From Erwinia sp. JUb26 (GTDB lineage: Bacteria; Pseudomonadota; Gammaproteobacteria; Enterobacterales; Enterobacteriaceae): a stretch of 64,000 bases of DNA. The DNA lies in NCBI RefSeq assembly GCF_003751505.1, contig NZ_RJVB01000002.1:124001-188000 (forward strand), written 5' to 3'. Every line of letters begins with the position of its first letter. Positions within the stretch are counted from its first letter, which is position 1. The notes beneath the pieces are model-generated. The model did not search any database. It was given only the letters and a program-made list of their open reading frames with translations, and was not told where the DNA came from. Of the stretch, positions 39,518 through 50,279 are shown piece by piece. The position numbers and the translations under genes are program-made.

Positions 39518-40891
39518 CTACTTCCACAGACCGAAACGGTCTTCCGGTTTTTTATCATCTTTCTCTGCGGGCTTCGCCGCTTTCTTCGCGGTCGGCATCG
39601 ACAGCCCGTACCAGTCAATATGTCGGGTCAGAACCATTACCGCCGCCAGCGCGATCGTCAGCACCCCGGTCCCCAGCAACAACGCGCTATCCTCAGATTG
39701 CAGCAGCTGCCACAACACCGCGTCCAGAGCCAGCAGCCCGGCAACAAAACTCAGACTACGCCGCCAGCCTTGCAGTACCGCCTGTAAATAGAAACCGTTT
39801 ATCGCCGCGCAGGTCAGGCTGGCACTGAGCCAGGCAAGGTTGAAGCCGATATGCTCAGAGAGCGCCAGCAGCACCAGAAAGAACATCACCAGCGACAGGC
39901 CAACCAACAGATACTGCATCGGGTGTACGCGCAGTGCGGTCAGTGTCTCGAAAAGGAAGAATGCCATAAAAGTCAGACCAATCAGCAGGATGGCATATTT
40001 CACTGCCCGTTCGGTTTGCTGATACTGGTCGACCGGGTTAATCACCATCGAACTAAAAGCTGGCAGCGTAGCGCTGCGGACTTCAGCATCATCAGAAAAA
40101 AGGGAATTGAGATTATTTGCGAACCAGGAACTCTGCCAACTGGCAGTGAAACCCTGCGATGTAATATGGCGTTTCTCCGGCAGGAAGCTGCCGGTGAACC
40201 CCGGATGCGGCCAGTTACTTTGCAGTTCAAAGGCACTGTTTTTGCCGATCGGCACCACTTCCAGCTCCCTCGTCCCCATCAGCTTCATTGAAAAACTCAG
40301 CGCCAGGCTTTTCTTCTGCAGCAGCGACTGCGGCAGCACGGCATGCAGCCCCTCTCTGTCCTGGCCAAACTGACTGCCGGGCTGGAAGTCGAGCTCCTGA
40401 CCTTCAATTTGCAGCGGCGTTACGCTGGCTATTCCGCGTGAATCGCCGAGCACAACGGTCAGCCAGGGCTGGCCCACTACAATCCCCGGTTTGTTCAGCA
40501 GATCGCGAATGCGTTCGCCGTCGAAACTGGCACTGACGGCAATCCCTGAGCGCCACAGCTGCCCCTGATAGATACCAACGCTGCGCGACTCCACCACCTG
40601 CTGCGCACCAATCTTTAGCTGCTCCGGCAAATAAAAGCGGTGATGCTTCTCCTCAACCAGCACTTCCTTATCGCCATTCATCACCTTATGCGTTTCCGTC
40701 CACGGTACGACTATCAGCGGACCCAGCACGCGCTGCGGGCCGCTGGTGCTTTGGCTGAGCGTTTGCGCCACGCTGTCCCGCCAGCTGGCGCGCTCAGAAA
40801 TAAGTGAGTTAAGCATGCTGAGCGGCACCAGTAACAGCAGCAGGCAGCCGATCAGCGTGATGACCTTCCAGAATAAAGCAGATTTCAACAT
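39518..40891 (-). CDS. creD: CreD, inner-membrane protein of the CreBC regulon
   Basis: The 457-residue protein (E. coli CreD is 450) has an N-terminal helix (LFWKVITLIGCLLLLLVPL), a large periplasmic domain (GPLIVVPWTETHKV) and a cluster of about five C-terminal helices from residue 290. CreD is induced by CreBC and linked to envelope integrity and colicin E2 tolerance; its biochemical role is unknown. It is 82 bases after creC and is the last of the sdhE-cptA-creBCD run. Its stop is convergent with fldB across a GC-rich hairpin. Confidence 0.92.
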   Translation of the reverse strand: MLKSALFWKVITLIGCLLLLLVPLSMLNSLISERASWRDSVAQTLSQSTSGPQRVLGPLIVVPWTETHKVMNGDKEVLVEEKHHRFYLPEQLKIGAQQVVESRSVGIYQGQLWRSGIAVSASFDGERIRDLLNKPGIVVGQPWLTVVLGDSRGIASVTPLQIEGQELDFQPGSQFGQDREGLHAVLPQSLLQKKSLALSFSMKLMGTRELEVVPIGKNSAFELQSNWPHPGFTGSFLPEKRHITSQGFTASWQSSWFANNLNSLFSDDAEVRSATLPAFSSMVINPVDQYQQTERAVKYAILLIGLTFMAFFLFETLTALRVHPMQYLLVGLSLVMFFLVLLALSEHIGFNLAWLSASLTCAAINGFYLQAVLQGWRRSLSFVAGLLALDAVLWQLLQSEDSALLLGTGVLTIALAAVMVLTRHIDWYGLSMPTAKKAAKPAEKDDKKPEDRFGLWK

Positions 40892-40973
40892 GGTATTTTC
40901 TCCTGAGTGAATGACGCAGAAGATAGGCCTGTCGTATGGGGAGAGAATGAAGTTGTGTGAAGGGAAGGTGAAG

Positions 40974-42398
40974 TCAGCGCTGTTTTTTTAGCGTCAGGCT
41001 GGCACAAACGCCGCCTCCGGCTAAATTCAGCAGCGTTACGCTGCCCTGGTGCAGACGGGCCACCTCAAGAACAAACGCCAGTCCCAGCCCGCTGCTTTTC
41101 TCACCGTTGCTGCGCGGCAGAGAATAAAAGCGATCGAAGATATACGGCTCCGCGTACGCCGGGATGCCACTGCCGCTGTCAATAATCTGCATCGTCACCG
41201 TACTGTCCCGGCTCTCCGCCCGCAGCACCACCGTGCCCCCCGGCGGCGTGAAATCCAGGGCATTATCCAGCAGATTTGCCAGCGCCTGCTCCAGCAGCAG
41301 CCGGTCGGCGAAAACCTGCATACCATTCAGGCTTTCGGTTTCAAGATGCACATTTTTACCCTGTGACTGCACGACTCGGCTGTCACGCAATGCGTTCATT
41401 AACGGCAGCAGATCGATGGGCTGGCGTGAAATCTCAGGGCGGTTTTCCAGCCGGGCCTGGCGCAGAAGATTATCAATCAGCCGCTGCATGCGCGCATTTT
41501 GCTGAAGAATATTGGCGGAAAATTGCCGGGTAACCTCAGGCGGTGGCAGCTCCTGAATGATTTCCGCTGCCCCCCGAATGGCCGCCAGCGGGCTTTTCAA
41601 CTCGTGGGTTAAGGCATGGGCGTAATGCTCAATATAGCGCTTGCCTTCCAGCTTCAGCCGCATACTCTCCAGTGCCTGTGCCAGCTTACGCAGCTCGCTG
41701 CTGTTCATCGCGGGCAGCGGCGGCTGTTCGCCAGCGGTGACGGAATCGGCATAGCGTACCAGCCTGCCCACCGAGCGGTTAATCCACAGAACAAAAGCCA
41801 GACCAATCAACAGGGCAATGCCTAACAGTGCGGCCCCCGCCCACAGAATGCGGTGTTCGCTGCGGTGTATCACCGGTTCCATCGTACTGTTGGCTTTGCC
41901 CACGCTGAGCACGCCAATCAACCGCTCGCCTTCCCTTACCGGCGCAGCGACATACATCACCGTACTGTTTTCATTTTCAGGGTCGCTTTGGCTGCTGCGA
42001 GCACCATAGCGCCCGCGAAGGGTCAGCCAGACATCATTCCATTGCGAGTAGTCCTGCCCGAGAGCCACACCGGCGGAATCAAACACCACCCTTCCTTTCG
42101 CATCGGTCAGATAAACGCGATACTCATTGCGGTTTTTGCTGATTCCGCTGATGTTGGCCGCCACCCGATAGTTCGCCAACTGCGAAAAAGCCTGCGCCAG
42201 TTGACCATGCTGCGGATCCCCGCTCAAAATATCGGTACGGGCGAACTGGGCCAGCAGCGTGGCGGTATCCACCAGCATGCCTTCGGTTGCCCGCCGAACG
42301 CCGGGTTTAACTTCCTGCAGAAAAATATTCAGCACAAACCAGGCCGCAATTGCCACAATCAGAAAGTAACCCAGCAGCAGGCGCATACCGATTTTCAT
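40974..42398 (-). CDS. creC: CreC sensor histidine kinase
   Basis: The 474-residue kinase (E. coli 474) responds to carbon source and growth conditions. It has a transmembrane helix at 8-28, a periplasmic sensor domain, a second helix near 186-206, HAMP, the phosphorylated His265 in HALTHELKSPLAAI, and an HATPase domain with LANLLDNALDF and GSGIPAYAEPYIFDRF. Its start overlaps the creB stop (TGATG). Confidence 0.94.
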   Translation of the reverse strand: MKIGMRLLLGYFLIVAIAAWFVLNIFLQEVKPGVRRATEGMLVDTATLLAQFARTDILSGDPQHGQLAQAFSQLANYRVAANISGISKNRNEYRVYLTDAKGRVVFDSAGVALGQDYSQWNDVWLTLRGRYGARSSQSDPENENSTVMYVAAPVREGERLIGVLSVGKANSTMEPVIHRSEHRILWAGAALLGIALLIGLAFVLWINRSVGRLVRYADSVTAGEQPPLPAMNSSELRKLAQALESMRLKLEGKRYIEHYAHALTHELKSPLAAIRGAAEIIQELPPPEVTRQFSANILQQNARMQRLIDNLLRQARLENRPEISRQPIDLLPLMNALRDSRVVQSQGKNVHLETESLNGMQVFADRLLLEQALANLLDNALDFTPPGGTVVLRAESRDSTVTMQIIDSGSGIPAYAEPYIFDRFYSLPRSNGEKSSGLGLAFVLEVARLHQGSVTLLNLAGGGVCASLTLKKQR

Positions 42399-43093
42399 CA
42401 GCCAGCCACCAGGCTGTAGCCCAGGCCACGATGGGTCATTAAAACCGCTTCATTTGGGTTGATGTCGCGCAGTTTGGCTCGCAGCGTTTTAATGTGGGTA
42501 TCGACGGTGCGTTCCATGCTCTCCTCTGCCCCCAGCCACACCCGATCCATCAACTGCTGGCGTGAAAAAACCCGACCGGGTGCGGTCAGCAGCGTTTTCA
42601 ACAGCAGAAATTCATAGCGCGTAAGCACCAGCGGACACTGGTGCCAGGTAATGCGGGCCGCTGGTTCATCAAGCATAAAATGCCCAACGGTGCGCTGCCC
42701 GGACTGGGCAATACGCTGCTGCTTTTGCAAGCGCTTAAGCAGCGTGCGGACCCTGGCGCAGACTTCACGCGGAGAAAACGGCTTGGCCACGTAATCGTCC
42801 GCACCGATTTCTAACCCCAGCAGTCTGTCGGTCTCTTCGATCCTGGCGGTCAGAAACAACACCGGAAGATCAGGCTGCCTGGCCAGCAACTGGCGGCAAA
42901 GCTCAAAGCCATTAATATCTGGCAGACCAACATCCAGGATCACCAGGTCAGGAGGCTGCTGTTGCAGCGCCTCCAGCAGCGGCAATCCACGGGAAAACCA
43001 GCGCGGGGTAAAACCTTCCTGCTGAAGTACATAGAGCAAGGTATCCGCAATTGCAGCTTCATCTTCAGCCAGCCATACAGTGGCACTACTCAT
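42398..43093 (-). CDS. creB: CreB response regulator (OmpR/PhoB type)
   Basis: The 231-residue regulator has receiver domain residues EDE at 10-12, phosphoacceptor Asp54 (LVILDVGLPDING) and Lys in DDYVAKPFS. A winged-helix DNA-binding domain follows (TRYEFLLLKTLLTAPGRVFSRQQL). It is the partner of CreC and regulates creD and other genes. The ATG overlaps the cptA stop by 8 bases, tying the cre genes to sdhE-cptA, unlike E. coli where creABCD is far away. Confidence 0.94.
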   Translation of the reverse strand: MSSATVWLAEDEAAIADTLLYVLQQEGFTPRWFSRGLPLLEALQQQPPDLVILDVGLPDINGFELCRQLLARQPDLPVLFLTARIEETDRLLGLEIGADDYVAKPFSPREVCARVRTLLKRLQKQQRIAQSGQRTVGHFMLDEPAARITWHQCPLVLTRYEFLLLKTLLTAPGRVFSRQQLMDRVWLGAEESMERTVDTHIKTLRAKLRDINPNEAVLMTHRGLGYSLVAG

Positions 43094-43499
43094 TACCCGG
43101 TTCCTTCAGCATCAGCAACTGCTGCCTTAGCAGGCGCCATTCAGCATTCTCCATGCTATCGATACCGAGCCACAGCCACTCGCGCTTCCCTTCCGCAGAA
43201 CGTAACGATAGCAAAATCGCCCAGCGCCCTATCCACGGTTTTGCAACGAGAGACCACCGTTGCCGCCGCCAGTGAAACTGTCTTGAGGAAAGCAGCTCAA
43301 TGGGTCCGATGCGTGACAGTATCCGCCGCTGACTGCGAATACTTTCCATAAGCACCAGCGTCAACAGCACTATCCAAACCAGGGTATAGCTACCAGGCCA
43401 GGGGATCAATAATAGCAGCAGAATAATCGCGCCGTGTATCAGCAGGGACTGCCACTGTGCCGCCCAGGAAACTCTCAGTTCACATCGCCACAGGACCAC
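43086..43499 (-). CDS. cptA: CptA/YgfX, membrane protein partner of SdhE
   Basis: The 137-residue protein has two adjacent transmembrane segments (about residues 16-52, [16 protein letters not shown] and [12 protein letters not shown]) and a soluble basic tail. E. coli YgfX/CptA was reported as a toxin acting on MreB and FtsZ, with SdhE as its antitoxin; other work questions this. The ATG lies 20 bases inside sdhE. The sequence matches YgfX in [20 protein letters not shown]. Confidence 0.9.
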   Translation of the reverse strand: MVLWRCELRVSWAAQWQSLLIHGAIILLLLLIPWPGSYTLVWIVLLTLVLMESIRSQRRILSRIGPIELLSSRQFHWRRQRWSLVAKPWIGRWAILLSLRSAEGKREWLWLGIDSMENAEWRLLRQQLLMLKEPGNE

Positions 43500-43746
43500 G
43501 TTGCTGATTTCTCTCCTGAATCAGTGCCACCATTCGCCGAAGCTCAGGATCGGCCGGCGCTCCATGGTTCATCAGCCAGTTAAACAGGTCAGGATCGTCG
43601 CTCTCCAGCAGACGAACGAACACCTTTTTGTCACCGTCGCTCAGTGAATCAAACTCGTATTCAAAAAACGGCATGATCGAGATGTCGAGTTCCCGCATGC
43701 CGCGACGGCATGCCCAGTGAATGCGTGATTTATTGGTAATATCCAT
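43480..43746 (-). CDS. sdhE: SdhE, succinate dehydrogenase flavinylation factor
   Basis: SdhE promotes covalent attachment of FAD to SdhA and FrdA. The 88-residue product (E. coli YgfY 88) carries the conserved RRGMRELD motif (RGxxE) near residue 14. [14 protein letters not shown] is also typical. It is the first gene of the sdhE-cptA-creB-creC-creD run and is divergent from ygfZ, the conserved arrangement. Confidence 0.95.
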   Translation of the reverse strand: MDITNKSRIHWACRRGMRELDISIMPFFEYEFDSLSDGDKKVFVRLLESDDPDLFNWLMNHGAPADPELRRMVALIQERNQQRGPVAM

Positions 43747-43957
43747 GTTACTCAGCGTCAGTTAATCAAACAGGGATCCAGTGTAACCCTTTTTTTCCCC
43801 GCTGTTGATGCAGCAATTTATAGCTTGCGAGACATCACGCAAAGCTTGCAGGGTTATCACGCCTTTTGTGCCGCTTTTGCCGGAAACTGGTTGCAAAGCA
43901 ATGCGTCTCTCTTAACATGAGAAGTATTGTTAATTTTTTTCAATTCAGGACAGAATC

Positions 43958-44944
43958 ATGCCAATTATTGCTTTTCCACCTCGCCAGCCACAGGCATCCG
44001 CGCAGCTTCCTCTGACGCTGATTTCACTGGAAGAGTGGGCGCTGGTGACCGCCACGGGCCAGGACCGCGTGAGCTATCTGCAGGGACAGGTGACGCTGGA
44101 TGTGGCGGCGCTGGGTGCCGACCGCCATCTGACTGCTGCGCACTGCGATGCGAAAGGTAAAATGTGGAGTACGCTGCGCCTGTTCCATCGCGGGGAAGGC
44201 CTGGCCTATATTGAACGCCGCAGCCTGCGTGATAACCAGCTGACTGAATTGAAGAAATATGCCGTATTCGCCAAAGTTACCCTGGCCGCCGACGATGAAT
44301 CGGTGCTGCTGGGTGTGGCGGGTGCGCAAGCGCGCGAAGCGCTGGCGGGTATTTTCCCGGTGCTGCCGGATGCCGATGCGCCGGTCGTTCAGCAGGATGA
44401 AAGTACGATACTGTGGTTTGATCTACCCGCCGAACGCTTTCTGCTGATTACCAGTGAAGCGAAGGTCACAGAGATCCAACAAACGCTGGCCGATAAAGCC
44501 GTGCTGAACGGCAGCAATCAGTGGCTGGCGCTGGATATCGAGGCCGGTTTCCCGATTATTGATGCGGCCATCAGCGCGCAGCTGATCCCGCAGGCGACCA
44601 ACGTTCAGGCGCTTAACGGCATCAGTTTTAAGAAAGGCTGCTATACCGGCCAGGAAATGGTGGCACGCGCCAAGTTCCGCGGTGCCAATAAGCGCGCGCT
44701 TTACTGGCTGGCGGGCCAGGCCGGTAGCGTTCCCGCCGCAGACAGCGCGCTGGAAATGCAGATGGGCGAAAACTGGCGTCGTACCGGTACGATTCTGGCG
44801 GCCTGCCAGTTGGAAACGGGTGAGGTCTGGGTACAGGCGGTACTGAACAACGATCTCGAAGCCGATACGATTCTGCGCGTGCAGGGTGATGAAGGCGGCA
44901 AACTGACCATTCAGCCGCTGCCTTACGAAATTACCGCCGGCTGA
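43958..44944 (+). CDS. ygfZ: Folate-binding iron-sulfur cluster repair protein YgfZ
   Basis: The 328-residue protein (E. coli 326) is a GcvT-like, tetrahydrofolate-dependent factor that supports Fe-S enzymes such as MiaB. The family motif [17 protein letters not shown] with its essential cysteine is at about residue 228. It is divergent from sdhE across about 210 bases that must hold both promoters, as in E. coli. Confidence 0.95.
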   Translation: MPIIAFPPRQPQASAQLPLTLISLEEWALVTATGQDRVSYLQGQVTLDVAALGADRHLTAAHCDAKGKMWSTLRLFHRGEGLAYIERRSLRDNQLTELKKYAVFAKVTLAADDESVLLGVAGAQAREALAGIFPVLPDADAPVVQQDESTILWFDLPAERFLLITSEAKVTEIQQTLADKAVLNGSNQWLALDIEAGFPIIDAAISAQLIPQATNVQALNGISFKKGCYTGQEMVARAKFRGANKRALYWLAGQAGSVPAADSALEMQMGENWRRTGTILAACQLETGEVWVQAVLNNDLEADTILRVQGDEGGKLTIQPLPYEITAG

Positions 44945-44948
44945 TTTT

Positions 44949-44976
44949 CAGGCTGACCGGCACGCCGGTCAGCCTG
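44949..44976. terminator. Perfect 13-bp inverted repeat between convergent ygfZ and the hemolysin-III gene
   Basis: CAGGCTGACCGGC (44949-44961) and GCCGGTCAGCCTG (44964-44976) are perfectly complementary. Neither strand has a downstream U-tract, so it is a strong hairpin of the bidirectional stop type rather than a textbook terminator. Confidence 0.55.
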
Positions 44977-44979
44977 TGA

Positions 44980-45633
44980 TTACATCACGTAGAGGTAGAT
45001 CGCGAAGAAGTGGCACAGGCTGCCGCCCAGCACAAATCCGTGCCAGATGGCATGATTGTAGGGTATGCGCTTCGCCACGTAGAAAATGACGCCCAGCGAA
45101 TAAATCACCCCTCCCGCCGCTAAAAGCCATACGCTGCCCGCAGGCAACTTCGTTACCATCTGATAGATAACGATCAGCGACAGCCATCCCATCAGCAGAT
45201 AGGTCGTGAGCGACAAAGCCTCGAAACGATGGGCAAAGGCCAGCTTAAAGACGATGCCCACCAGCGCCAGGCTCCAGATCACCGCCATCAGGCCGTGAGC
45301 CAGCGGCGACTTCAGCCCCACCAGCAGGAATGGCGTATAGGTACCGGCAATCAGCAGGTAAATCGCCGAGTGGTCGAGTTTTTTCAGCCAGTATTTTGCC
45401 CGCTGGTGCGGAATTGCATGGTAGAGGGTAGAGGCCAGAAACAGCAGGATCATGCTGCCACCGTAAAGGCTGTAGCTGGTGATCGCCAGCGCGCCGGCGC
45501 GGCTTTCAATCGCCTGAGTCAGGAGTAAAACCAGACCGATAATCCCGAACAGACAGCCCACGCCGTGGCTGATGCTGTTGGCAATTTCTTCCGCCAGCGA
45601 GTAGCCGCGCGTCAGTATTTTCTGATGAGCCAT
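44980..45633 (-). CDS. yqfA: Hemolysin-III/TrhA family membrane protein (YqfA-like)
   Basis: The 217-residue protein has seven hydrophobic helices and conserved polar residues: SHGVGCLFG in the first helix, [32 protein letters not shown] and [16 protein letters not shown]. These make up the PAQR/HlyIII fold with its putative zinc-binding histidines. E. coli YqfA (219) occupies the same place and is linked to membrane energetics. The hemolysin name is historical. Confidence 0.92.
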   Translation of the reverse strand: MAHQKILTRGYSLAEEIANSISHGVGCLFGIIGLVLLLTQAIESRAGALAITSYSLYGGSMILLFLASTLYHAIPHQRAKYWLKKLDHSAIYLLIAGTYTPFLLVGLKSPLAHGLMAVIWSLALVGIVFKLAFAHRFEALSLTTYLLMGWLSLIVIYQMVTKLPAGSVWLLAAGGVIYSLGVIFYVAKRIPYNHAIWHGFVLGGSLCHFFAIYLYVM

Positions 45634-45842
45634 ATACGTTCGTTCTCTCTCTATTAGTCATCATGCGGCCAGCAAATGCCGTGGTCGATAAAGCATCACC
45701 AGCCTAACTGAGAACAATTTCAGAGTACACATGTAAGCTAGAAAAAATCTGTGAAACCTTGTAACACATATTCTCCCGTGTACCAGGCAAACGTTTCCCT
45801 TAAACTATCCGAGAACTTTTATCAGAGAATAAGCGAGTCGTT

Positions 45843-46451
45843 ATGTCTGACAGGGTAGCAGCCTTAGATTTCGGTGCGATGACCGAAGTCGTGCAGTTTT
45901 TAATGGAATTGGACAAGCTTAAAAGCGTCGAGCGCCGCACCCGGTTGCTTGATAATGCTCGGCAGGAAAACTCCGCCGAGCACAGCTGGCATCTGGCGAT
46001 GGCCGCCATGAGCCTGGCCCCTTTCGCCACGGAAGCGATTAACGTGCCGCACGCGGTACAGTTGGCGCTGGTGCATGATGTGGTAGAAATCGATGCCGGA
46101 GACGTGCTGGTGTATGACCTGGCCGCGCGTGAAGCCGTTCAGGAACAGGAAATGGCCGCCGCCGAGCGTATTTTCGGCCTGCTGCCTGCCGCGCAGAGCC
46201 AGCAGTTCCGCGCGCTGTGGAACGAGTATGAAGACGGTGACACCGCCGAATCGCGTTTTGCTAATATGCTCGACCGCGCGCTGCCGATTATGCTCAATCT
46301 GCACAACGAAGGGCAGAGCTGGAAAGAGAACGGCATCCGTCTGGAGCAGGTCAAAGCGCGTAATGTGAAGCTCGCCGAGCAGTGGCCGGAACTGTGGGGC
46401 TATCTGCAGCAGCACCTGGATAACGCCCACGCCCGAGGCTGGCTGCTGTAA
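45843..46451 (+). CDS. HD-domain phosphohydrolase (YfbR-like 5'-nucleotidase family)
   Basis: The 202-residue protein carries an HD domain: EHSWHLAMAAMSLA (first histidine), LALVHDVVEIDAGD (HD pair followed by acidic residues) and a later FANMLDRALP aspartate. This matches metal-dependent nucleotide phosphohydrolases such as YfbR. The substrate is probably a (deoxy)nucleoside monophosphate; that is inference. It is monocistronic, between yqfA and the SDR gene. Confidence 0.85.
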   Translation: MSDRVAALDFGAMTEVVQFLMELDKLKSVERRTRLLDNARQENSAEHSWHLAMAAMSLAPFATEAINVPHAVQLALVHDVVEIDAGDVLVYDLAAREAVQEQEMAAAERIFGLLPAAQSQQFRALWNEYEDGDTAESRFANMLDRALPIMLNLHNEGQSWKENGIRLEQVKARNVKLAEQWPELWGYLQQHLDNAHARGWLL

Positions 46452-46475
46452 GCATTCTGCCAGGATTGCCCGTGT

Positions 46476-47219
46476 TTATCTGCCCCCTGCGGCATCGATA
46501 ATCGTCCCGGTCACATAGGACGCATCGTTGCTCAGCAGCCAGGCGATAATGCGGGCGATCTCTTCCGGCTGCCCGCCGCGCTGCATCGGAATGCCCGGCG
46601 CTACGCGGTCTACGCGCCCCGGCTCGCCGCCGTCGGCGTGCATTTCGGTGTAGATAAAGCCCGGCCGCACGCCGTTTACCCGAATTCCCTGCGCCGCCAC
46701 CTCAAGAGATAACCCTTTGGTCAGCGTATCCATCGCCCCTTTTGAGGCCGCGTAATCAACATATTCGCCCGGCGAGCCCGTGCGTGCCGCGGCGGAAGAG
46801 ACATTAACAATCCCACCGCCCTGCCCACCATGATGGAAGCCCATACGCTTCACGGCCTCGCGGCAGCAGATAAAGCTGCCGGTCACGTTGGTGGCGAAGA
46901 CCCGATTGATACGCTCTGCCGTCAGCTGTTCCAGCGTGGCCTGCTGAAACAGGATCCCCGCATTGTTGATAAGCGCGGTGAGCTGCCCTGGATGACGATC
47001 GATTTCCGCATACATCGCCATCACCTGCGCTTCATCGGACACATCCGCCTGAATAGCAAACGCGCTGCCGCCCTGGCAAGTAATCTGTTCCACCACCTCT
47101 TCGGCGGCATCTGCCCGCCGGGCGTAATTAACCGCGACTGTCCAACCCAGCGTGGCCAGCAGCAAAGAGGTCGAGCGACCAATACCACGGCTGCCGCCGG
47201 TAACCAGAGCGATATTCAT
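46476..47219 (-). CDS. ygfF: Short-chain dehydrogenase/reductase (YgfF-like)
   Basis: The 247-residue oxidoreductase has the Rossmann motif TGGSRGIG (residues 7-14), NNAG, and the active site S-YxxxK (NVSSAAARTGSPGEYVDYAASKGA). It is NAD(P)-dependent with unknown substrate. The frame is open to 47273, but ATG 47219 has GGAGG about 5 bases upstream and gives MNIALVTGGSRGIG. E. coli ygfF is also next to gcvP. Confidence 0.87.
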   Translation of the reverse strand: MNIALVTGGSRGIGRSTSLLLATLGWTVAVNYARRADAAEEVVEQITCQGGSAFAIQADVSDEAQVMAMYAEIDRHPGQLTALINNAGILFQQATLEQLTAERINRVFATNVTGSFICCREAVKRMGFHHGGQGGGIVNVSSAAARTGSPGEYVDYAASKGAMDTLTKGLSLEVAAQGIRVNGVRPGFIYTEMHADGGEPGRVDRVAPGIPMQRGGQPEEIARIIAWLLSNDASYVTGTIIDAAGGR

Positions 47220-47235
47220 TGAACCTCCAGAAAGC

Positions 47236-47260
47236 AAAAGGGACGACTTAACGTCGTCCC
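47236..47260 (-). terminator. Terminator of the gcvTHP operon
   Basis: GGGACGAC (47240-47247) and GTCGTCCC (47253-47260) form a perfect 8-bp stem; on the minus strand UUUU follows. It lies 28 bases past the gcvP stop. Confidence 0.8.
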
Positions 47261-47288
47261 CCAAGGCTATCACATCAGACCATCGGCC

Positions 47289-50162
47289 TTATTCGTATTC
47301 GCTCATCGGCACACAGGAGCAGAACAGGTTGCGATCGCCGTAAACATCGTCCAGACGTTTCACCGTTGGCCAGTACTTATTGGCGCTGCCCGCCGGGAAT
47401 ACCGCCAGCTCGCGGCTGTAAGGATGCGCCCAGTCACCAACGATTTCCATCTGGGTGTGCGGCGCATTCACCAGTGGGTTATCCTCAGCCGGCCACTCAC
47501 CGGCCGCCACGCGATCGATCTCGGTGCGGATAGAGAGCATCGCATCGATAAAGCGGTCGAGCTCAACTTTGCTCTCTGATTCGGTTGGCTCCACCATCAG
47601 CGTGCCCGCCACCGGGAATGACATGGTCGGCGCGTGGAAGCCGTAATCGATCAGGCGCTTAGCGATATCCAGTTCGCTGATGCCGGTCTGCTCTTTGAGC
47701 GGGCGAATATCCAGAATACATTCGTGGGCAACATGACCATCGCGACCGGTATACAGGATCGGATAGGCCGATTTCAGACGGGTGGCAATGTAGTTGGCAT
47801 TGAGGATAGCTACCGAACTGGCCTGCTTCAGCCCCTCAGCGCCCATCATGCGGATATACATCCAGCTGATCGGCAGGATAGAGGCGCTGCCGAACGGTGC
47901 CGCGGATACCGCACCCTGCTCGGTCAGCATCCCTTCAATCTGCACCACGCTGTGGCCAGGAACAAACGGTGCCAGGTGCGCTTTTACGCCAATCGGACCC
48001 ATGCCCGGGCCGCCGCCGCCGTGTGGGATGCAGAAGGTTTTATGCAGGTTGAGGTGGGAAACATCAGCGCCGATGTAGCCAGGCGTGGTGATGCCCACCT
48101 GCGCGTTCATATTGGCACCGTCCAGATAAACCTGGCCGCCAAACTGATGAACGATCTGGCAGACTTCACGAATGGTTTCTTCATACACGCCGTGGGTTGA
48201 CGGGTAGGTGACCATAATGCAGGAGAGCGCTTCACCCGCCTGTTCCGCCTTAAGGCGCAGGTCGTGCAGATCGATATTCCCCTGACGATCGCAGGCAACG
48301 ACCACCACATCCATTCCGGCCATCTGCGCAGAGGCCGGGTTGGTGCCGTGAGCCGAGCTGGGGATCAGGCAGATATTGCGGCCGCCTTCGTTACGGCTTT
48401 CATGGTAGCGACGAATGGCCAGCAGTCCCGCATATTCGCCCTGTGCGCCCGAGTTAGGCTGCATGCACAGCGCATCGTAGCCGGTCAGCTGTACCAGCCA
48501 CTGAGAAAGCTGGCCGATCATCTGCAGATAGCCGGTGGCCTGCTCAGCCGGGCAGAACGGGTGCAGCTCGGCGAACTCCGGCCAGGTAATCGGGATCATC
48601 TCTGCGGCCGCGTTCAGCTTCATGGTGCACGAGCCCAGTGGGATCATCGCCTGATTCAGCGCCAGATCTTTCCGCTCCAGGCTGTGCATATAGCGCATCA
48701 TCTCAGTTTCGCTGTGATGACGGTTAAATACCGGATGGGTCAGAATCGCATCTTCACGCAGCATCGCTGGCGCAACGGAATGGCTGTCGGCACTAACCTG
48801 AACATCCAGCGCATCGATGTCCAGCCCGTGTTCTTCACCCAGTAGGATAGAGAACAGCGCGGCAACCTCTTCGCGACGCGTGGTTTCATCCAGCGTGATT
48901 CCGACCGCGTGCAGAATATCGGTGCGCAGGTTGACGCCGAAGCTCAAAGCACGCTCCAGCACCGCCGCTTTATCGGCCACTTCGACCGTCAACGTATCGA
49001 ACCAGCTGGTGTGGCGCAGGGTCAGACCGCCTTTTTGCAGTCCGGCGGCCAGAATATCGGTAAGGCGATGAATGCGCCCGGCGATACGCTTCAGGCCGGC
49101 CGGGCCGTGGAACACGGCGTACAGGCTGGCGATATTGGCCAACAGCACCTGCGAGGTGCAGATATTGGAGTTCGCTTTCTCGCGGCGGATATGCTGCTCG
49201 CGGGTCTGCATCGCCATACGCAACGCGGTGTTCCCGGCGGCATCGCGGGAAACACCGATGATACGGCCAGGCATTGAACGCTTGTGTTCGTCACGAGCGG
49301 CAAAGAAAGCCGCGTGTGGACCGCCGTAGCCCATCGGCACGCCAAAGCGCTGAGCCGAGCCGAAGACGATATCCGCCCCCTGTTTGCCCGGTGCCTGTAG
49401 CAGCACCAGGGTCATAAAGTCAGCGGCCACGCTGACCACGATCTTTTTGCTTTTCAGTTCGCTAATCAGGCTGCCATAGTCATGCACTTCACCGCCGGTG
49501 CCCACCTGCTGTAGCAGCACGCCGAAGACATCCTGCAGCTCAAGCACTTTTTCCGCTTTATCGACCAGCACCTCAAAACCAAAGGTTTCCGCGCGGGTAC
49601 GCACCACGTCCAGCGTCTGCGGATGCACATCATCGGCCACGAAGAAGCGATTGGCATTTTTCAGCTTGCTGACGCGTTTCGCCATCGCCATCGCTTCCGC
49701 AGCGGCGGTGGCTTCATCCAGCAGTGAAGCGGAAGCAATATCCAGCCCGGTCAGATCCAGCGTGAGCTGCTGGAAGTTGAGCAGCGCTTCAAGGCGGCCC
49801 TGAGAAACTTCCGGCTGGTAAGGGGTGTAGGCGGTGTACCAGCCCGGGTTTTCCAACATATTACGCAGGATCACCGGCGGCGTCAGAACCGGGGTGTAGC
49901 CCATGCCGATGTAAGATTTATAACGCTGGTTCTGCGCGGCAATCGCCTTCAGCTCGGCCAGAGCCTGATGTTCAGTCAGCGCATCGCCAATCGGCGGCGG
50001 GCTGGGAAGCTGAATATCTGCGGGAACAATCGACGAAATCAGGTCGGTCAGTGAATCTGCGCCGACGGCATTCAGCATGGCGGCCTGCTGCTCTGGCGAC
50101 GGTCCGATATGGCGTTCAATAAACGCGCCGTGATGTTCAAGCTGGCTGAGAGTCTGGGTCAT
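47289..50162 (-). CDS. gcvP: Glycine dehydrogenase (decarboxylating), P-protein
   Basis: The 957-residue PLP enzyme (E. coli 957) decarboxylates glycine and transfers aminomethyl to lipoyl-GcvH. The fold consists of two homologous halves; the PLP lysine lies in [20 protein letters not shown] (about residue 706), a glycine-rich P-protein signature. It is the last gene of gcvT-gcvH-gcvP and is preceded by a 117-base gap with two stem-loops. Confidence 0.97.
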   Translation of the reverse strand: MTQTLSQLEHHGAFIERHIGPSPEQQAAMLNAVGADSLTDLISSIVPADIQLPSPPPIGDALTEHQALAELKAIAAQNQRYKSYIGMGYTPVLTPPVILRNMLENPGWYTAYTPYQPEVSQGRLEALLNFQQLTLDLTGLDIASASLLDEATAAAEAMAMAKRVSKLKNANRFFVADDVHPQTLDVVRTRAETFGFEVLVDKAEKVLELQDVFGVLLQQVGTGGEVHDYGSLISELKSKKIVVSVAADFMTLVLLQAPGKQGADIVFGSAQRFGVPMGYGGPHAAFFAARDEHKRSMPGRIIGVSRDAAGNTALRMAMQTREQHIRREKANSNICTSQVLLANIASLYAVFHGPAGLKRIAGRIHRLTDILAAGLQKGGLTLRHTSWFDTLTVEVADKAAVLERALSFGVNLRTDILHAVGITLDETTRREEVAALFSILLGEEHGLDIDALDVQVSADSHSVAPAMLREDAILTHPVFNRHHSETEMMRYMHSLERKDLALNQAMIPLGSCTMKLNAAAEMIPITWPEFAELHPFCPAEQATGYLQMIGQLSQWLVQLTGYDALCMQPNSGAQGEYAGLLAIRRYHESRNEGGRNICLIPSSAHGTNPASAQMAGMDVVVVACDRQGNIDLHDLRLKAEQAGEALSCIMVTYPSTHGVYEETIREVCQIVHQFGGQVYLDGANMNAQVGITTPGYIGADVSHLNLHKTFCIPHGGGGPGMGPIGVKAHLAPFVPGHSVVQIEGMLTEQGAVSAAPFGSASILPISWMYIRMMGAEGLKQASSVAILNANYIATRLKSAYPILYTGRDGHVAHECILDIRPLKEQTGISELDIAKRLIDYGFHAPTMSFPVAGTLMVEPTESESKVELDRFIDAMLSIRTEIDRVAAGEWPAEDNPLVNAPHTQMEIVGDWAHPYSRELAVFPAGSANKYWPTVKRLDDVYGDRNLFCSCVPMSEYE

Positions 50163-50205
50163 GAGCGGTAAATCCTGCTTCGGGCATGTTGCGACAAATG
50201 GGTTA

Positions 50206-50265
50206 CCGGTGATGGTTCACCGGCGTCGTCAGCGGCGAAGGCAGAAATGACGCCGTCTTCGCCGC
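50206..50265 (-). other. Two stem-loops between gcvH and gcvP
   Basis: GCGGCGAAG (50232-50240) pairs with CTTCGCCGC (50257-50265), and CCGGTGA (50206-50212) pairs with TCACCGG (50217-50223). There are no U-tracts. Such intercistronic hairpins could protect the gcvTH message and set the relative level of gcvP; that role is inferred. Confidence 0.5.
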
Positions 50266-50279
50266 GACCGGTTAAGGCA

